Shown here piece by piece: positions 12,400 to 22,552 of a stretch of DNA of 64,000 nucleotides. The DNA is from Delphinapterus leucas (Eukaryota; Chordata; Mammalia; Artiodactyla; Monodontidae): positions 3,062,234-3,126,233 of the forward strand of contig NW_022098000.1 of assembly GCF_002288925.2 (NCBI RefSeq). Direction: 5' to 3'. Each line of letters opens with the position of its first letter. The first letter of the stretch is position 1. The notes beneath the pieces are model-generated. The model had not been told where the DNA came from and did not search any database. It saw nothing but the letters and a program-made list of their open reading frames with translations. Both the position numbers and the translations under genes were made by a program.

Positions 12400-12770
12400 T
12401 ACAAAGATGTGCATCAGAACTTCTCTCATTTGAGGCAGAATATAATACGTGTTATAAGAGAGGATCACACTAAATGTGAGAGAGAAGCACGATCACACCA
12501 GTGGAGGATGGAGAAAGAAGGGGTGGCTTCGTGATGTGGAGACATTTGACTTGGGCCTCTGGGGATGGGTGGGTAAGATGGGAAGCCAGGCCAGGGGTGG
12601 TCCTCAGGAGGAACAACAGCAGAGCCAAGTCGTGGGCACATGGGGAGGGAATCCTGGTGGTCCTGTTGAGTCAGCTCTGGGGAGGTGATGGGAGATAAGT
12701 CTGATAACACAGGGTAGGCCTGATGGAGGGTTTTGCGTGAGATTCAGTTTGTTCTTCATGACACAGCAGT
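12400..12770 (-). mobile_element. Probable L2 LINE fragment
   Basis: Purine-rich plus strand with motifs such as GACATTTGACTTGGGCCTCT and GGGTAGGCCTGATGG, like the reverse complement of the L2 3' half. Strongly diverged, so the assignment is tentative. Confidence 0.35.
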
Positions 12771-12779
12771 GAAAAGTCT

Positions 12780-12926
12780 GAAACCCAGGCCCCACTTTTG
12801 TTACTTGCAGCTTGGTCCCAGGCACATCATGAAACTTCTTCAAGATTCAGATTTCTAACCTTAAAATGGAAAAATAATGCCTACCTCACAGAATTGTTAT
12901 GAGAATTAGTATAAGTAAACTATATA
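12780..12926 (+). mobile_element. MIR SINE, first part (split by L1)
   Basis: Carries the MIR central and 3' pattern TTTCTAACCTTAAAATGGAA, CTACCTCACAGAATTGTTAT and GAGAATTAGTATAAGTAAAC. It stops where the L1 begins, and the missing end resumes after the L1 at about 16853. Confidence 0.65.
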
Positions 12927-13945
12927 GGGGGAGTGATCAAGATGGTAGAGTAGTAGAACATGGAGCTCACTTCCTCCCACAAATACATAAAAGATAGACC
13001 TACTCATGGAATGGTTCTCAGAGAACATCTACTGAACGCTGGCAGAAGACCTCAGACTTCTGAAACGGCAAGAAAACCTCCATGTAACTGAGTAGGACAA
13101 AAGAAAAAAGAAAAAAAAGAGACAGGAATCGAGATGGGACCTGAGCCCCTGGGAGGGAGCTGTGAAAAAGGAAAGGCTCCTGCACCCTGGGGAGCCCCCT
13201 CACTGGTGGGGAGATCAGCTGGGATGGAGGGGGAGATTCAGAGCCTTGGAGCAGAGTGCAGCAACTAGTTTGCTGCAGCCAGAGCAGAGAGAGAACTGCA
13301 CAGTCAGTGCTGCCCAGCACTCCCAGGCCTGAGACTTGTGTCTGCCAGTGCGGGGCGGGGCAGGGCAGGGAGGAGCTGGGTGCTGAAGCTTGGGCTTGGA
13401 GGTCGGACTAAGGGAAAGGACTGGTGTTGGCTGCATGGAGACAGCCTGAAGGGCTGGAGTGTGGGTGCTGCCACAGCCAACGGTGTACATGGAGGAAGCC
13501 CAGGCCCGCCATAGAGGTGAGACACCATTGTTGGGGGGCACACAAGGGGAGGGGTGGGAACCGCCAATGCAGCCTCTTTCCCTGCATGTGTGCACTCTCA
13601 GGGGACAGTATACCGCCTACATGAGCTCTGCAGAGGTGGGCTCTGGTAGTGTGAGCCAGCCACCACCACCACTGTGGGCTCTGAGGGCAGGCATGAGCCA
13701 CCGCCATCACAGGCTCTGGGGGAGGGTGCCAGCCGCCACATCTGCGCAACCCCCACCAAGGAGATAATGGCCAGCACACACTGAGGAAAGAGGCGGCAGA
13801 CATCCATACTAAAAACAGCCCTCGCACCAAAAACATTAAACCCACACAAGCTACACAGCGATGCTCCCACATATAAATAGCCCTCCAATGCTACAGTAGA
13901 TAATTGTTTCTCCTAAACTCACAGAGTAAGAGAAATATAAGCAAG

Positions 13946-14955
13946 ATGAAGAAGCAGAGGAACTATTCCCAGTTAAAAGACCAAGAGAATTCCCCTGAAA
14001 GAAGAAACAATGAAACAGACTTCTTCAGTCTAAAAGACACCAATTTCAAAAAGGAGATACTGAAAATACTGAAGGAATTAAAAAAGGTTGTCAAGGGCTT
14101 CCCTGGTGACGCAGTGGTTGAGAGTCCACCTGCCGATGCAGGGGACGTGGGTTCGTGCCCCGGTCTGAGAAGATCCCACATGCCGTGGAGCGGCTGGGCC
14201 CGTGAGCCATGGCTGCTGAGCCTGCATGTCTGGAGCCTGTGCTCTGCAATGGGAGAGGCCACAACATTGAGAGGCCCACGTACCGCAAAAAAAAAAACAA
14301 AAAAAACACAAAGCCTTAAAAAGTTTTTAAAAAAGTGTTGGGGGAACACTTAAAAAAACACACAGAAAAAACACAGAAAAACACAGAAAAAAAAAAAGGC
14401 TATCAACAGAAATGCAGAGTACTGTAAAAAGGAACTAGAAACTATAAAGAGGAGCCAAGAAAAATTAGAAAACTCATTTGCTGAGATGAAAGCAGAGCTA
14501 AAGACAATGAATAGCAGAATAAATAATGCAGAAGAACGAATAAGTGATCTGGAAGATAGAATAATGGAAATCACCCAATCAGAACAGCAGACAGAAAGAC
14601 AAATGAAAAAAAAAGACGAAAGCAATAAGAGGCCTGTAGGATAATATAAAGTGTGCCAATCTGCGCATAATAGGGATTCCAGAAGGAGAACAAAGAGAAA
14701 AGGGGATTGAAAATGTATTTAAAGAAATTATGGCTGAGAAATTCCCAAACATAATGAAGGAAACAGATATCCAGGTGCAGGATGCAAAGAGAGTCCCAAA
14801 CAAGATGAATCCAAACAGATCTACATCAAGACATAGTATAATAAAAATGGCAAAAGTTAAAGAGAGGATTTTCAAGGCAGCAAGAGAAAAAGAGTTAATT
14901 ACAAGGGAACCCCCACCAGGCTATCAGATAATTTCTCTACAGAAACATTGCAGCA
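13946..14955 (+). pseudogene. L1 ORF1 remnant, interrupted by a SINE and truncated
   Basis: An ATG at 13946 opens a basic N-terminus (MKKQRNYSQLKDQEN) followed by a region of coiled-coil character. A CHR SINE splits it at 14096-14310. The frame then resumes with the coiled coil (about 14450-14570, EERISDLEDRI) and the RNA-binding domain region (NLRIIGIPEG, near 14655), with stops and shifts. It ends at the deletion junction near 14955 before its C-terminal domain is complete. In an intact L1, ORF1 encodes a trimeric RNA-binding chaperone. This copy cannot. Confidence 0.75.
14096..14310 (+). mobile_element. CHR-type tRNA-Glu SINE inside L1 ORF1
   Basis: Starts GGGCTTCCCTGGTGACGCAG and ends in an interrupted A-rich tail. 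It keeps box B-like GGTTCGTGCCC. It was inserted into L1 ORF1, so it is younger than that L1. Its duplication is not clear. Confidence 0.85.
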
Positions 14956-16490
14956 AGGTAGCAGGACACAAGATTAACATACAGAAATTGGTTGCATTTC
15001 TTTACATTAACAATAAAATATCAGAAAGGAAACCTAAAAAAACAATACCTTATAAAATCACACATACACACACACACACACACACAAAAAGAAAACCTCA
15101 GGAATGAACCTGACCAAGGAGGTGAAAGACATGTGCTGAGAACTATAAAATATTAATAAAGGAAACTGAAGATGATTCAAATAAATGGAAAGATATCCCC
15201 TGCTTTTGGATTGGAAGAATGCATATTTTTGAAATGGCCATACTACCCAAAGCATTCTACAGATTCAATGTGATCCCTATCAAATTACCCAAGACATTTT
15301 TCACAGAACTAGAACGAATCATCCTAAAATTGATATGCAACCATAAAAGACCCAGAATTGCCAAAGCAATCTGAGGAAAAAGAGCAAAGCAGGAGGCAGA
15401 ACCCTCCCAGACTTCAGACAATACTACAAAGCTGCAGTAATCAAAACAGCATGGTATTAGCATAAAAACAGACATATGGATCAATAGAACAGAATAGAGA
15501 GCCCAGAAATAAACCCATACACCTACAGTCAATTAATCTTCAACAAAGGAGTCAAGAATATACAATGGGAAAAAGATAGTCTCTTCAGCAAGTGGTGCTG
15601 GGAAAGTTGGACAGCCACATGTAAATCCTGAAGTTAGAACATGCACAAAAATAAACTCAAAATGGCTTAAAGACTTAAACATAAGACATGACACTGTAAA
15701 ACTCCTAGAAGAGATCATAGGCATAACATTCTTTGACATAAATCTTACCAATGTTTTCTTAGGTCAGTCTCCCAAGGCAATAGAAATAAAAACAAAAATA
15801 AACAAATGGGACCTAATCAAACTTACAAGCTTTTGCACAGCAAAGGAAACCATAAACAAAACAAAAAGACAACCTATGGAATGGGAGAAAATATTTTCAA
15901 ACAGTGCAACTGACAAGGGCTTAATTTCCAAAATATACAAACAGCTCATACAACTCAACAACAAAAACCAAACTACCCAATTGAAAAATGGTCAGAAGAC
16001 CTTAATATAAACATTTCTCCAAAGAAGACACACAGATGGCCAATAGGCATATGAGAAAATGCTTAACATGGTTAATTGTTAGAGAAATGCAAATCAAAAC
16101 TACAGTGAGGTACCTCCTCACACCAGTCAGAATGGCCATTACTAAAAAGTCTACAAATAACAAATGCTGGCGAGGTTGTGGAGAAAGGGAACCTTCCAAC
16201 ACTGTTGGTGGGAATGTAAGTTGGTGCAGCCACTGTGGAAAACATTATGGAGGTTCCTCAAAAAACTAAAGAGAGAATTACCATATGATCTAGCAATCCT
16301 ACTCCTGGGCATATATCCAGACAAAACTATAATTCAAAAAGACACATGCACCCCTATGTTCATAGCAGCACTATTCACAATAGCCAAGACATGGAAACAA
16401 CCTAAATGTCCATCAACAGGTGAACAGATAAAGAAGATGTGGTTCATATATACAATGGAATACTACTCGGCCATAAAAAGAATGAAATAA
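14956..16490 (+). pseudogene. L1 ORF2 3' remnant
   Basis: Carries ORF2 sequence downstream of the RT active site, including the readable C-terminal segment at about 16330-16490 (CPSTGEQIKKMW, then YYSAIKRMK). The endonuclease and catalytic RT parts are absent and several stops interrupt the frame. In intact L1 the protein nicks target DNA and reverse-transcribes L1 RNA. This remnant lacks both activities. Confidence 0.75.
15061..15086. repeat. (CA)n microsatellite
   Basis: About 11-13 CA units within the L1. Confidence 0.9.
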
Positions 16491-16852
16491 TGCCATTTGC
16501 GGCAACATGGATGGACCCAGATATTATCATACTAAGTGAAGTAAGTCAGAAAGAGAAAGACAAATACCATATGATATCACTTATATGTGGAATCTAAAGT
16601 ATGACACAAATGAACATATCTACAAAACAGAAACAGACATAGAGAACAGACTTTTGGTTGCCAAGGGGGAAGGGGGCTGGGGGAGGGATGGAGTGGGAGT
16701 TTGGGATTAGCAGATGTAAATTATTATATATAGAATGGACAAACAACAAGGTCCTACTGTATAGCACAGGGAACTATATTCAATATCCTGTTATAAACCA
16801 AAATGGAAAAGAAGATAAAAAAGAATGTATAAAAAAAAAGAATATAAAGGGC

Positions 16853-16905
16853 CTAGCACAGGGTCTGTAAGCAGCATTAATTATTACTATTCTACAATAG
16901 GGCCT
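16853..16905 (+). mobile_element. MIR SINE, second part (split by L1)
   Basis: GGCCTAGCACAGGGTCTGTA followed by AATTATTACTATT is the 3' end of MIR. It continues the MIR at 12780-12926, in the same orientation and consecutive order, across the inserted L1. Confidence 0.6.
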
Positions 16906-17079
16906 GGATTGGAAAAGAAAAGAAAGAGACAAGAGAGGCAGAAGTATTCAGGAGGAGACAATGCCACCTGACTTACGTGGGTCTCTCCCAAGCCTTGTTG
17001 CTAACAGAGCTAGTGGTGATGGCTGGAACAGGAGGCCAGATGACACTTACTTAACAAAACAAAGTACGCTGAGTGAGTA

Positions 17080-17280
17080 CCTCATGCTAGGCACCTCTGT
17101 ACACAGGGGATTAAATAAGTAGGGTCCAGGCCCTGCCCTCAAGGAACCCACATTTCAGTAGGGGAGACAGACCTGACAATTAGAAATAATGATTCTGTAG
17201 GCCATTCTGCCTCACCCTCTGTGAGTGCTATATAAACACAGGAAGGTGGGGTGGGCTCAGGAGAGGGCTGGGATGTGGGC
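17080..17280 (-). mobile_element. L2 LINE 3' fragment
   Basis: CTGCCCTCAAGGAACCCACA followed by GTAGGGGAGACAGACCTGAC, then GAGTGCTATATAAACACAGG, matches the reverse complement of the L2 3' region by eye. Confidence 0.5.
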
Positions 17281-17467
17281 AAAATCTAGGTACCGTTGAG
17301 CTGACTTTTTTGGCTCAGTCACCTGGGGGAGGGAGAACATTGAAAAAAAGACCATCAACAAGAGAAAATGAAAAGAAATCGAAATCTTTCTCACCTTCTG
17401 TCCCCAAAGACCAAGGTGAACAGGGGAGAGAGGGTGGAGGGGCGTGTGGTACTTTTATAAAGCACAG

Positions 17468-17690
17468 GAAGTTTTCTTTTTTTTTTTTTTAATTGGAGTC
17501 TAAGTGATTTACAATGTTGCGTTACTTTCTGCTGGAAAGCACAGTGAATCAGTTATACATATACATAGATCCACTCTTTTTTAGATTCTTTTCCCATATA
17601 GGTCATTATAAAGTATTGAGTAGAGTTCCCTGTGCTATACAGTAGGTCCTTATTAGTTATCTGTTTTATATATAGTAGTGAGGAACATTT
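17468..17690 (-). mobile_element. L1 3' UTR fragment, 5'-truncated
   Basis: A poly(T) run is followed by GATTTACAATGTTGCGTTAC, GAATCAGTTATACATATACA and CCCTGTGCTATACAGTAGGT. This is the end of artiodactyl/cetacean L1 in reverse orientation. Confidence 0.8.
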
Positions 17691-18715
17691 CTGTAAACTT
17701 CTTTTCCCTCCTCGTATCCACATCCAAGTTCTCTACTACTTCTCTTTCCTGACTCTGACCTCATCTCCAAAATGGGCCCCTCTAAACCCAGCTGATGCAC
17801 TCTCTTCCCTCCTGTACTTCCCCAGCTCAGCCCTTGTCACATGGGCTGGTTTCACCTCCCATGAGTCTTTCATGTGCTTTCGTTCTCGCCACTGCCCAGA
17901 TGTGATACCAGCAACGGCCCAGAGCTGATCAAGCCAGTCAGTATCATTGCTAGTTGGGAAGGTGGCCAAGGAGAGTGGAAGGATGACCTAGAATTCTCCT
18001 TAGAGGTAGAGACAATGAAAGAGGCTACAAATATGTATTGACTAGTGATTTTTGATACTGTTTTAAAGAATGATTGAGTGACTCTTAAAAGAGAGAAATT
18101 TGAATTTTCCACATTAGCTACCTTTTTGGATGATATGTATTGACACAGCACAAGGGAGCTGCCTGCCTCTGATTGAACTGTAAGATGGTACCAGCACCTT
18201 CTTCTGTTATTACACTGACAATGACCTCTGGACAGAGATGGCCAGGAATCCACCTGCAGTGGAAGAAAGTTTGGGTTTATCAATGCGTTCAACAAAGGCA
18301 AACTTCACTCCATGGGGAACTGTGGGGCATCTCAGTAAGTGGAGATTAGAAAGAACTTCTTACAGGGTTTGGGCTGGTGATAGGTGATTTTGGTGAGGGT
18401 TCAAGGAAGCAGGGTTTTATTCTGGATCAGATGCTGTCAGAAAGCAGAGGTAACTATGATTGGGTGGAATTTTCTCTAGAAGGCACAGAAACATACCTCC
18501 CAGGGCTTCAGTCACTCTCCTGCTAGCGCCTTGGTGCACAAAGCCAGGATCTGAAAACAGCAGAGGAAAGAGTCTCTTAACTCGCTTATTTTTGGAGGTC
18601 CTTTAGCTAACCCTCATTTCATCTCTAGCTCTATAACTAGAAAGTTAAATGGAGTTATTTTCTTAGTCACAATGAGACTTGTCCCACAATGAAGCCTTTC
18701 CTATTTTTAATTTTT
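17691..18715. other. Unique sequence, nothing supported
   Basis: A 143-codon minus-strand open stretch at 17870-18301 has no recognisable motifs and no start or splice support, so I do not call it a gene. Confidence 0.4.
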
Positions 18716-18730
18716 AAAAGTCATCCCAGA

Positions 18731-18931
18731 GGGGCTTCCCTGGTGGCGCAGTGGTTGAGAGTCCGCCTGCCGATGCAGGGGACGCGGGTTCGTGCCCTGG
18801 TCCGGGAAGATCCCACATGCCGCAGAGCGGCTGGTCCCGTGAGCCATGGCCGCTGAGCCTGCGCGCCCGGAGCCTGTGCTCCGCAACGGGAGAGGCCGCG
18901 GCAGTGAGAGGCCCGCGTACCGCAAAAAAAA
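18731..18931 (+). mobile_element. CHR-type tRNA-Glu SINE, CpG-rich and young-looking
   Basis: Retains many CpG sites, and box B-like GGTTCGTGCCC is intact. Flanked by the perfect 15-bp duplication AAAAGTCATCCCAGA (18716-18730 and 18932-18946). Little decay suggests a recent insertion. Confidence 0.92.
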
Positions 18932-19187
18932 AAAAGTCATCCCAGAAAGTGATAGATGGTCTTCCTGGGCTTGGCCACAGTTTGCCTCCAGACGCAATTT
19001 CATGGCTTACTGGGTAGGTTTGTGGTCGGCAGGACAGTAAATGAATCGCTGTAGCACTGTGACTGTTCTGTCACCTTGGGCACAGTCTCCTAACTTAATG
19101 TTCCATGGAAAACATTTTCCTCTGTCATCTCAGCACATCTCCCTTTGAGTTAAATATTTGTTTGTGAAATTCCCCTTTTGCACTTAC

Positions 19188-19655
19188 AATGTTTGTGATA
19201 CTGATTCTTTTTTTTCTTTTTTAATTTTTTTTTTTTTTTTTTTTTGGCGGTACGCGGGCCTCTCACTGTTGTGGCCTCTCCCGCTGCGGAGCACAGGCTC
19301 CGGACGCGCAGGCTCAGCGGCCATGGCTCACGGGCCCAGCCGCTCCGCGGCATATGGGATTTTCCCGGACTGGGGCACGAACCCGTGTTTCCTGCATCGG
19401 CAGGCAGACTCTCAACCACTGCGCCACCAGGGAAGCCCCCATCATACCGATTCTTTAAACACCAGACTGCCAGCTTCATCTCCTCACCATACGGTCGTCC
19501 TTTAAGGAAAATACACATGAGGCTTTCCACAAATAGCCTGTAATGCGTGGTGTGCACTGCACAATTCTTGACCTCCTCTTGAACTCGACGACCAGCGTGA
19601 CTGTATGCCTTTGCCAAGGTTGCTGCACACAACTCTGTTATTCCATGGCTCGGGG
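19188..19655 (-). CDS. Exon-like open frame with splice signals, split by a SINE
   Basis: Without the SINE, the minus strand has 222 exonic bases that stay open. They begin after a good acceptor (CACTGTCTCCCAGCAG, AG at 19657-19656) and end before a consensus donor GTAAGT (19187-19182). The putative peptide contains CAATLAKAYSHAGRRVQEEV and a later ESLMCIFLKGRPYGEE. The SINE would put a foreign tail into the exon or destroy its end. I do not recognise a family. It may be a dead exon, or chance. A further coding-like minus-strand stretch lies at 19920-20102. Confidence 0.2.
19211..19443 (-). mobile_element. CHR-type tRNA-Glu SINE inserted in an open frame
   Basis: Reverse-oriented copy beginning with a T run (A-tail) and ending CACCAGGGAAGCCC. 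Its 13-bp duplication is ATACTGATTCTTT (19198-19210) versus ATACCGATTCTTT (19444-19456), differing only by a C-to-T change at a CpG. It interrupts the minus-strand open frame at 19188-19655. Confidence 0.9.
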
Positions 19656-19919
19656 CTGCTGGGAGACAGTGATTCTCAAGGAGGTTTCAGTGCATCTGTC
19701 ACCTCGTGTCCCCAGAGGATAAGCCAGACATAGCTCTCTCAAGGGCTCTGAGCCTTCCCTGGGCTCATGAGTGGACTTACAGACAGAGGGCAACAGAATC
19801 TCTTAAACTTATGTTTATGCGTTTATCATTTGAAGGACGTGAAATGCTTTCGTATCTTTTAAATAACAGACTAAGAAGATTTCATAATTCTCTTATCATT
19901 AGGCTTTTGACCAATAAAT

Positions 19920-20102
19920 CTACCCCATGTGATACCAGATGATTCTTTCTGGCCTTGGAATGAGATTCCTTTCTAAAACTGTAAGGATTGCAGTTGCAAC
20001 CAGGTCCTTGATGAAGTCTGCGGGTCCGAGCAGCTTGGCACCCGTGCTTGGCTTTCTAGCATCCTTTGGGTTTTGTAACTGAAGCCAGAGCTTATCTAGC
20101 AT
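19920..20102 (-). other. Coding-like open stretch, minus strand
   Basis: About 60 open codons with a protein-like composition (includes QLQNPKDARKPSTGAKLLGP) and a pyrimidine-rich tract upstream around 20110-20130. It lies 5' of the exon-like stretch at 19188-19655 on the same strand. No family is recognised and the splice sites are unclear. Confidence 0.15.
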
Positions 20103-20500
20103 CCAGATTTCAGAGAAATAGAAACAGCCTCCAAGCAGCGGAAGGAGGAGAGGGGTGAGGCTTCAGTGCTCTGAGGGCTCTGACGGCCCCTCCAGAGTTA
20201 AGGCAAGAGACCGAACGGACCATGGTCAGATCACATACACAGATGGAACTTTGATCCTCAATCTGCCATTGAGGACTGGACCAATGAGGACCATTCCAGA
20301 AGGCCCGCCGATGCTCTAATGGCCCCTCCAAGGTGAAGGGATTCTATCAGCCCCAAGGAAGCAGTAGGACTTCTCAGTTTAGAGTCATTTCCAGTGGCAA
20401 CCCCGGAACCTTGTACACAAGGAAGATATTCTCCCAATAGGCCTTATCGGGGCGGGGGAGGGGGGTGGTAGTAGTGCAGAGGGCGTCGGCAAATGTGCGC

Positions 20501-20520
20501 ATGCTCCGTCCTCGGAGCAT
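20501..20520. repeat. Short perfect hairpin in a small CpG-rich patch
   Basis: ATGCTCCG and CGGAGCAT form an 8-bp perfect stem around the loop TCCT. The surrounding 20440-20590 has several CpGs and a GGGGCGGGGGAGGGGGG run (about 20450-20466), unusual for this window. Confidence 0.7.
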
Positions 20521-20924
20521 CCGGTGAACACCCTAGTACTGAGCGTCGGAAAGGATACCTTTAAACGAAAATACAACCCCCCCGCACTAAAAGTTCCCTG
20601 TGTGATCTAGCAGGGTCAGTCTAAAGAAGTCGTCATGCTAACTAACCATGCCTCTATCACACTGGGTAAATGTTTTAGTAATTAAAGTGAACCTGGGAGA
20701 ATGGAACTTGTACAGAATCAGCAATTTTGACAAAAGTTTTGCTGTGTGGAGGCATCCGAGGGGTAAGAACAGTCCTAAAGTAGATTAATTCTTTTAGATT
20801 ACTAATTTGAACTGACGTAGAGAAGGACAGGTTTTCCCCTGAAGAGAGGACGCTTATTTTTTCTCCTTTGCCAGCTGTGCCCATCCCCACAGGACGAGCC
20901 CCTAGAGGGGTTAGGTCCCTCTTC

Positions 20925-21110
20925 AATCACCAACCAACTTTGCCCCTTGGGCAAGTTGCCTCTCTGGGCCTGGGTTTTCTCATCTTTAAACGTGGTGAAA
21001 TAGTACTAATAGGTAACATTTATCGAATGCTTGCTCTTTGCCAGGCAGTTTTAAGCATATCATATCTATTAACTTACAGAAGCCTGACAACAAAGTTAAC
21101 TTCACTTTGC
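20925..21110. mobile_element. Two MIR-like fragments
   Basis: GGGCAAGTTGCCTCTCTGGG with TTTTCTCATCTTTAAA reads as plus-strand MIR. GGTAACATTTATCGAATGCT with TTTGCCAGGCAGTTTTAAGC reads as minus-strand MIR. Both are short and diverged. Confidence 0.5.
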
Positions 21111-21559
21111 TTTTCCAAGATGTATGTATGTGTGTGTTTAATCTTGAAATTTTAAATAATTTTACTAACATCGAGGAATTGATGTATGTATTCAAGTGAA
21201 AACAAATGTACTATGCCCTGCGCATAATGAATCTGCGTGTGATAAATGGGTGTAAGAAGTACTGTGATGTTCCTTGTTGTTCGCTGGATTTATAGTGAGT
21301 GGAAATCTTACTTGAGAAATACTTCAAAGAAGCCTGATTTTTTCCCATTGTGAATTAATAAACTTTCCCCATACTGTTGAGTAGTAACCTGTCTCAATGT
21401 ATTAGTTTTTGGGTCTTGCTCCTTCAAAAAGTTATTTAAACCTCCTTGCACACTTAATGCAGCACAGAGAAAAACTAAGCTGTTTGCTAATGATGGGCCC
21501 ATAACCAGTTGGAAATATGTAAAACAGTTATATTGTGTTTATGAGGATGTTAGTGACAG

Positions 21560-21670
21560 GAGGACGGGGATTTTGTCAATTTCTTTTCCCACTGCTGTGC
21601 TACCATAGTTTAGAACAGTGTCTGGCACATTGTAGGCAATGAACATTTATTGAACGAATGAATGAATGGG
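21560..21670 (+). mobile_element. L2 LINE 3' end
   Basis: AGAACAGTGTCTGGCACATT followed by ACATTTATTGAACGAATGAA is the characteristic 3' end of L2. Confidence 0.6.
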
Positions 21671-22346
21671 ACAGCAGACAGGAATGCACACCCTGTCTTT
21701 GTAGAATTGCTTTAAGCAGAGCTGCAAGAAGCTTAAGTCTGTTGTTTTTTATCAAATGAATTAATGCAAATGAATGAACGAATGTTGTTTATCAAATGAA
21801 TGCCCATTAAAGAATTTTGAAAATTGTGAAGCACTATAGAAATAGAGGGTGTCACTTTTATTTCCTGCTGGGTAAGTGGTTGGAAAAAAAGGTTCTATAG
21901 GGAACAGTATCCGGCTAAGTTTGTTCTGAGTTTATTTAAGGAAAATAATCAGAGCACTGTATTCTATTTGAAAATTGAAAAGGGTCCAGGAAGTAAAATG
22001 TGAGGAAAATCTGGCTTCTCTGATCGTTTGCTGAGTGTGTGGCAGATGTCTTTGTAATTCAGCATAATTGTTTTTCCACCCAAAGCCAATGCTAATCTTT
22101 TAACAGCTTCTTACCACATTAGACTCAGTCTTTCACTCTATCAATTCCATCTGAAGAGTCAGTTTCATCTGTTTGAAAGAAAGCAGAATGACATTCACCC
22201 AGATGCTCCAGGAAGTGCAGGGAAGCTAGTTAGGTCACAGTCCTCTATTCCTAACTTGATGCGTTGAATGTTATCCCAGCAACTAGCTGAAACCCATGAC
22301 GTCCCAATACCACCTCTGACTGTTGGGCCCCTACTCCATGGTTTTT
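21671..22346. other. Unique sequence
   Basis: Nothing recognised apart from small ATGAATGAA-type simple repeats near 21740-21800. Confidence 0.4.
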
Positions 22347-22552
22347 AAAAAAATTTATTTTATTGAAGTATAGTTGATTTACAATGTTGTGTTAATTTCT
22401 GCTGTACAGCAAAGTGATTCAGTTTTATATATATATATATATTTTTCATATTCTTTTCCATTATGTTTTATCAGCATATTGAATATAGTTCCCTGTGGTA
22501 TACAGTAGGACCTTGTTGTTTATCCATTCTATACATAACAGTTTGTGAGCCT
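22347..22552 (-). mobile_element. L1 3' UTR fragment, 5'-truncated
   Basis: ATTGAAGTATAGTTGATTTA, then CAGCAAAGTGATTCAG, a (TA)n run (22426-22442) and TATACAGTAGGACCTTGTTG give the reverse-oriented L1 3' end. Confidence 0.8.

Larger units (their letters stand above)
12927..16852 (+). mobile_element. L1 LINE with 5' UTR and 3' end but a large internal deletion
   Basis: Begins with an L1-type 5' end (GGGGGAGTGATCAAGATGG) and a GC-rich 5' UTR to about 13940. Part of ORF1 follows (13946-~14955), split by a SINE at 14096-14310. Near 14955 the text jumps from the ORF1 RNA-binding region into ORF2 just past the RT active site (GTAGCAGGACACAAGATTAAC). ORF2 then runs to about 16490, followed by the 3' UTR and an A-rich end near 16845. 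A (CA)n run lies at 15061-15086. The element sits inside a MIR. I see no clean target-site duplication. Confidence 0.8.

Noticed and set aside
13215..13888. Overlapping 90-154-codon open frames on both strands
   Set aside because: They lie in the GC-rich 5' UTR of the L1 starting at 12927. No start or conservation support.
17870..18301. 143-codon minus-strand open frame
   Set aside because: Low-information composition, no motifs, start or splice signals.
18731..18820. tRNA-Glu gene
   Set aside because: The tRNA-like head belongs to a CHR SINE. It cannot fold as a full cloverleaf with proper arms and is one of many copies.
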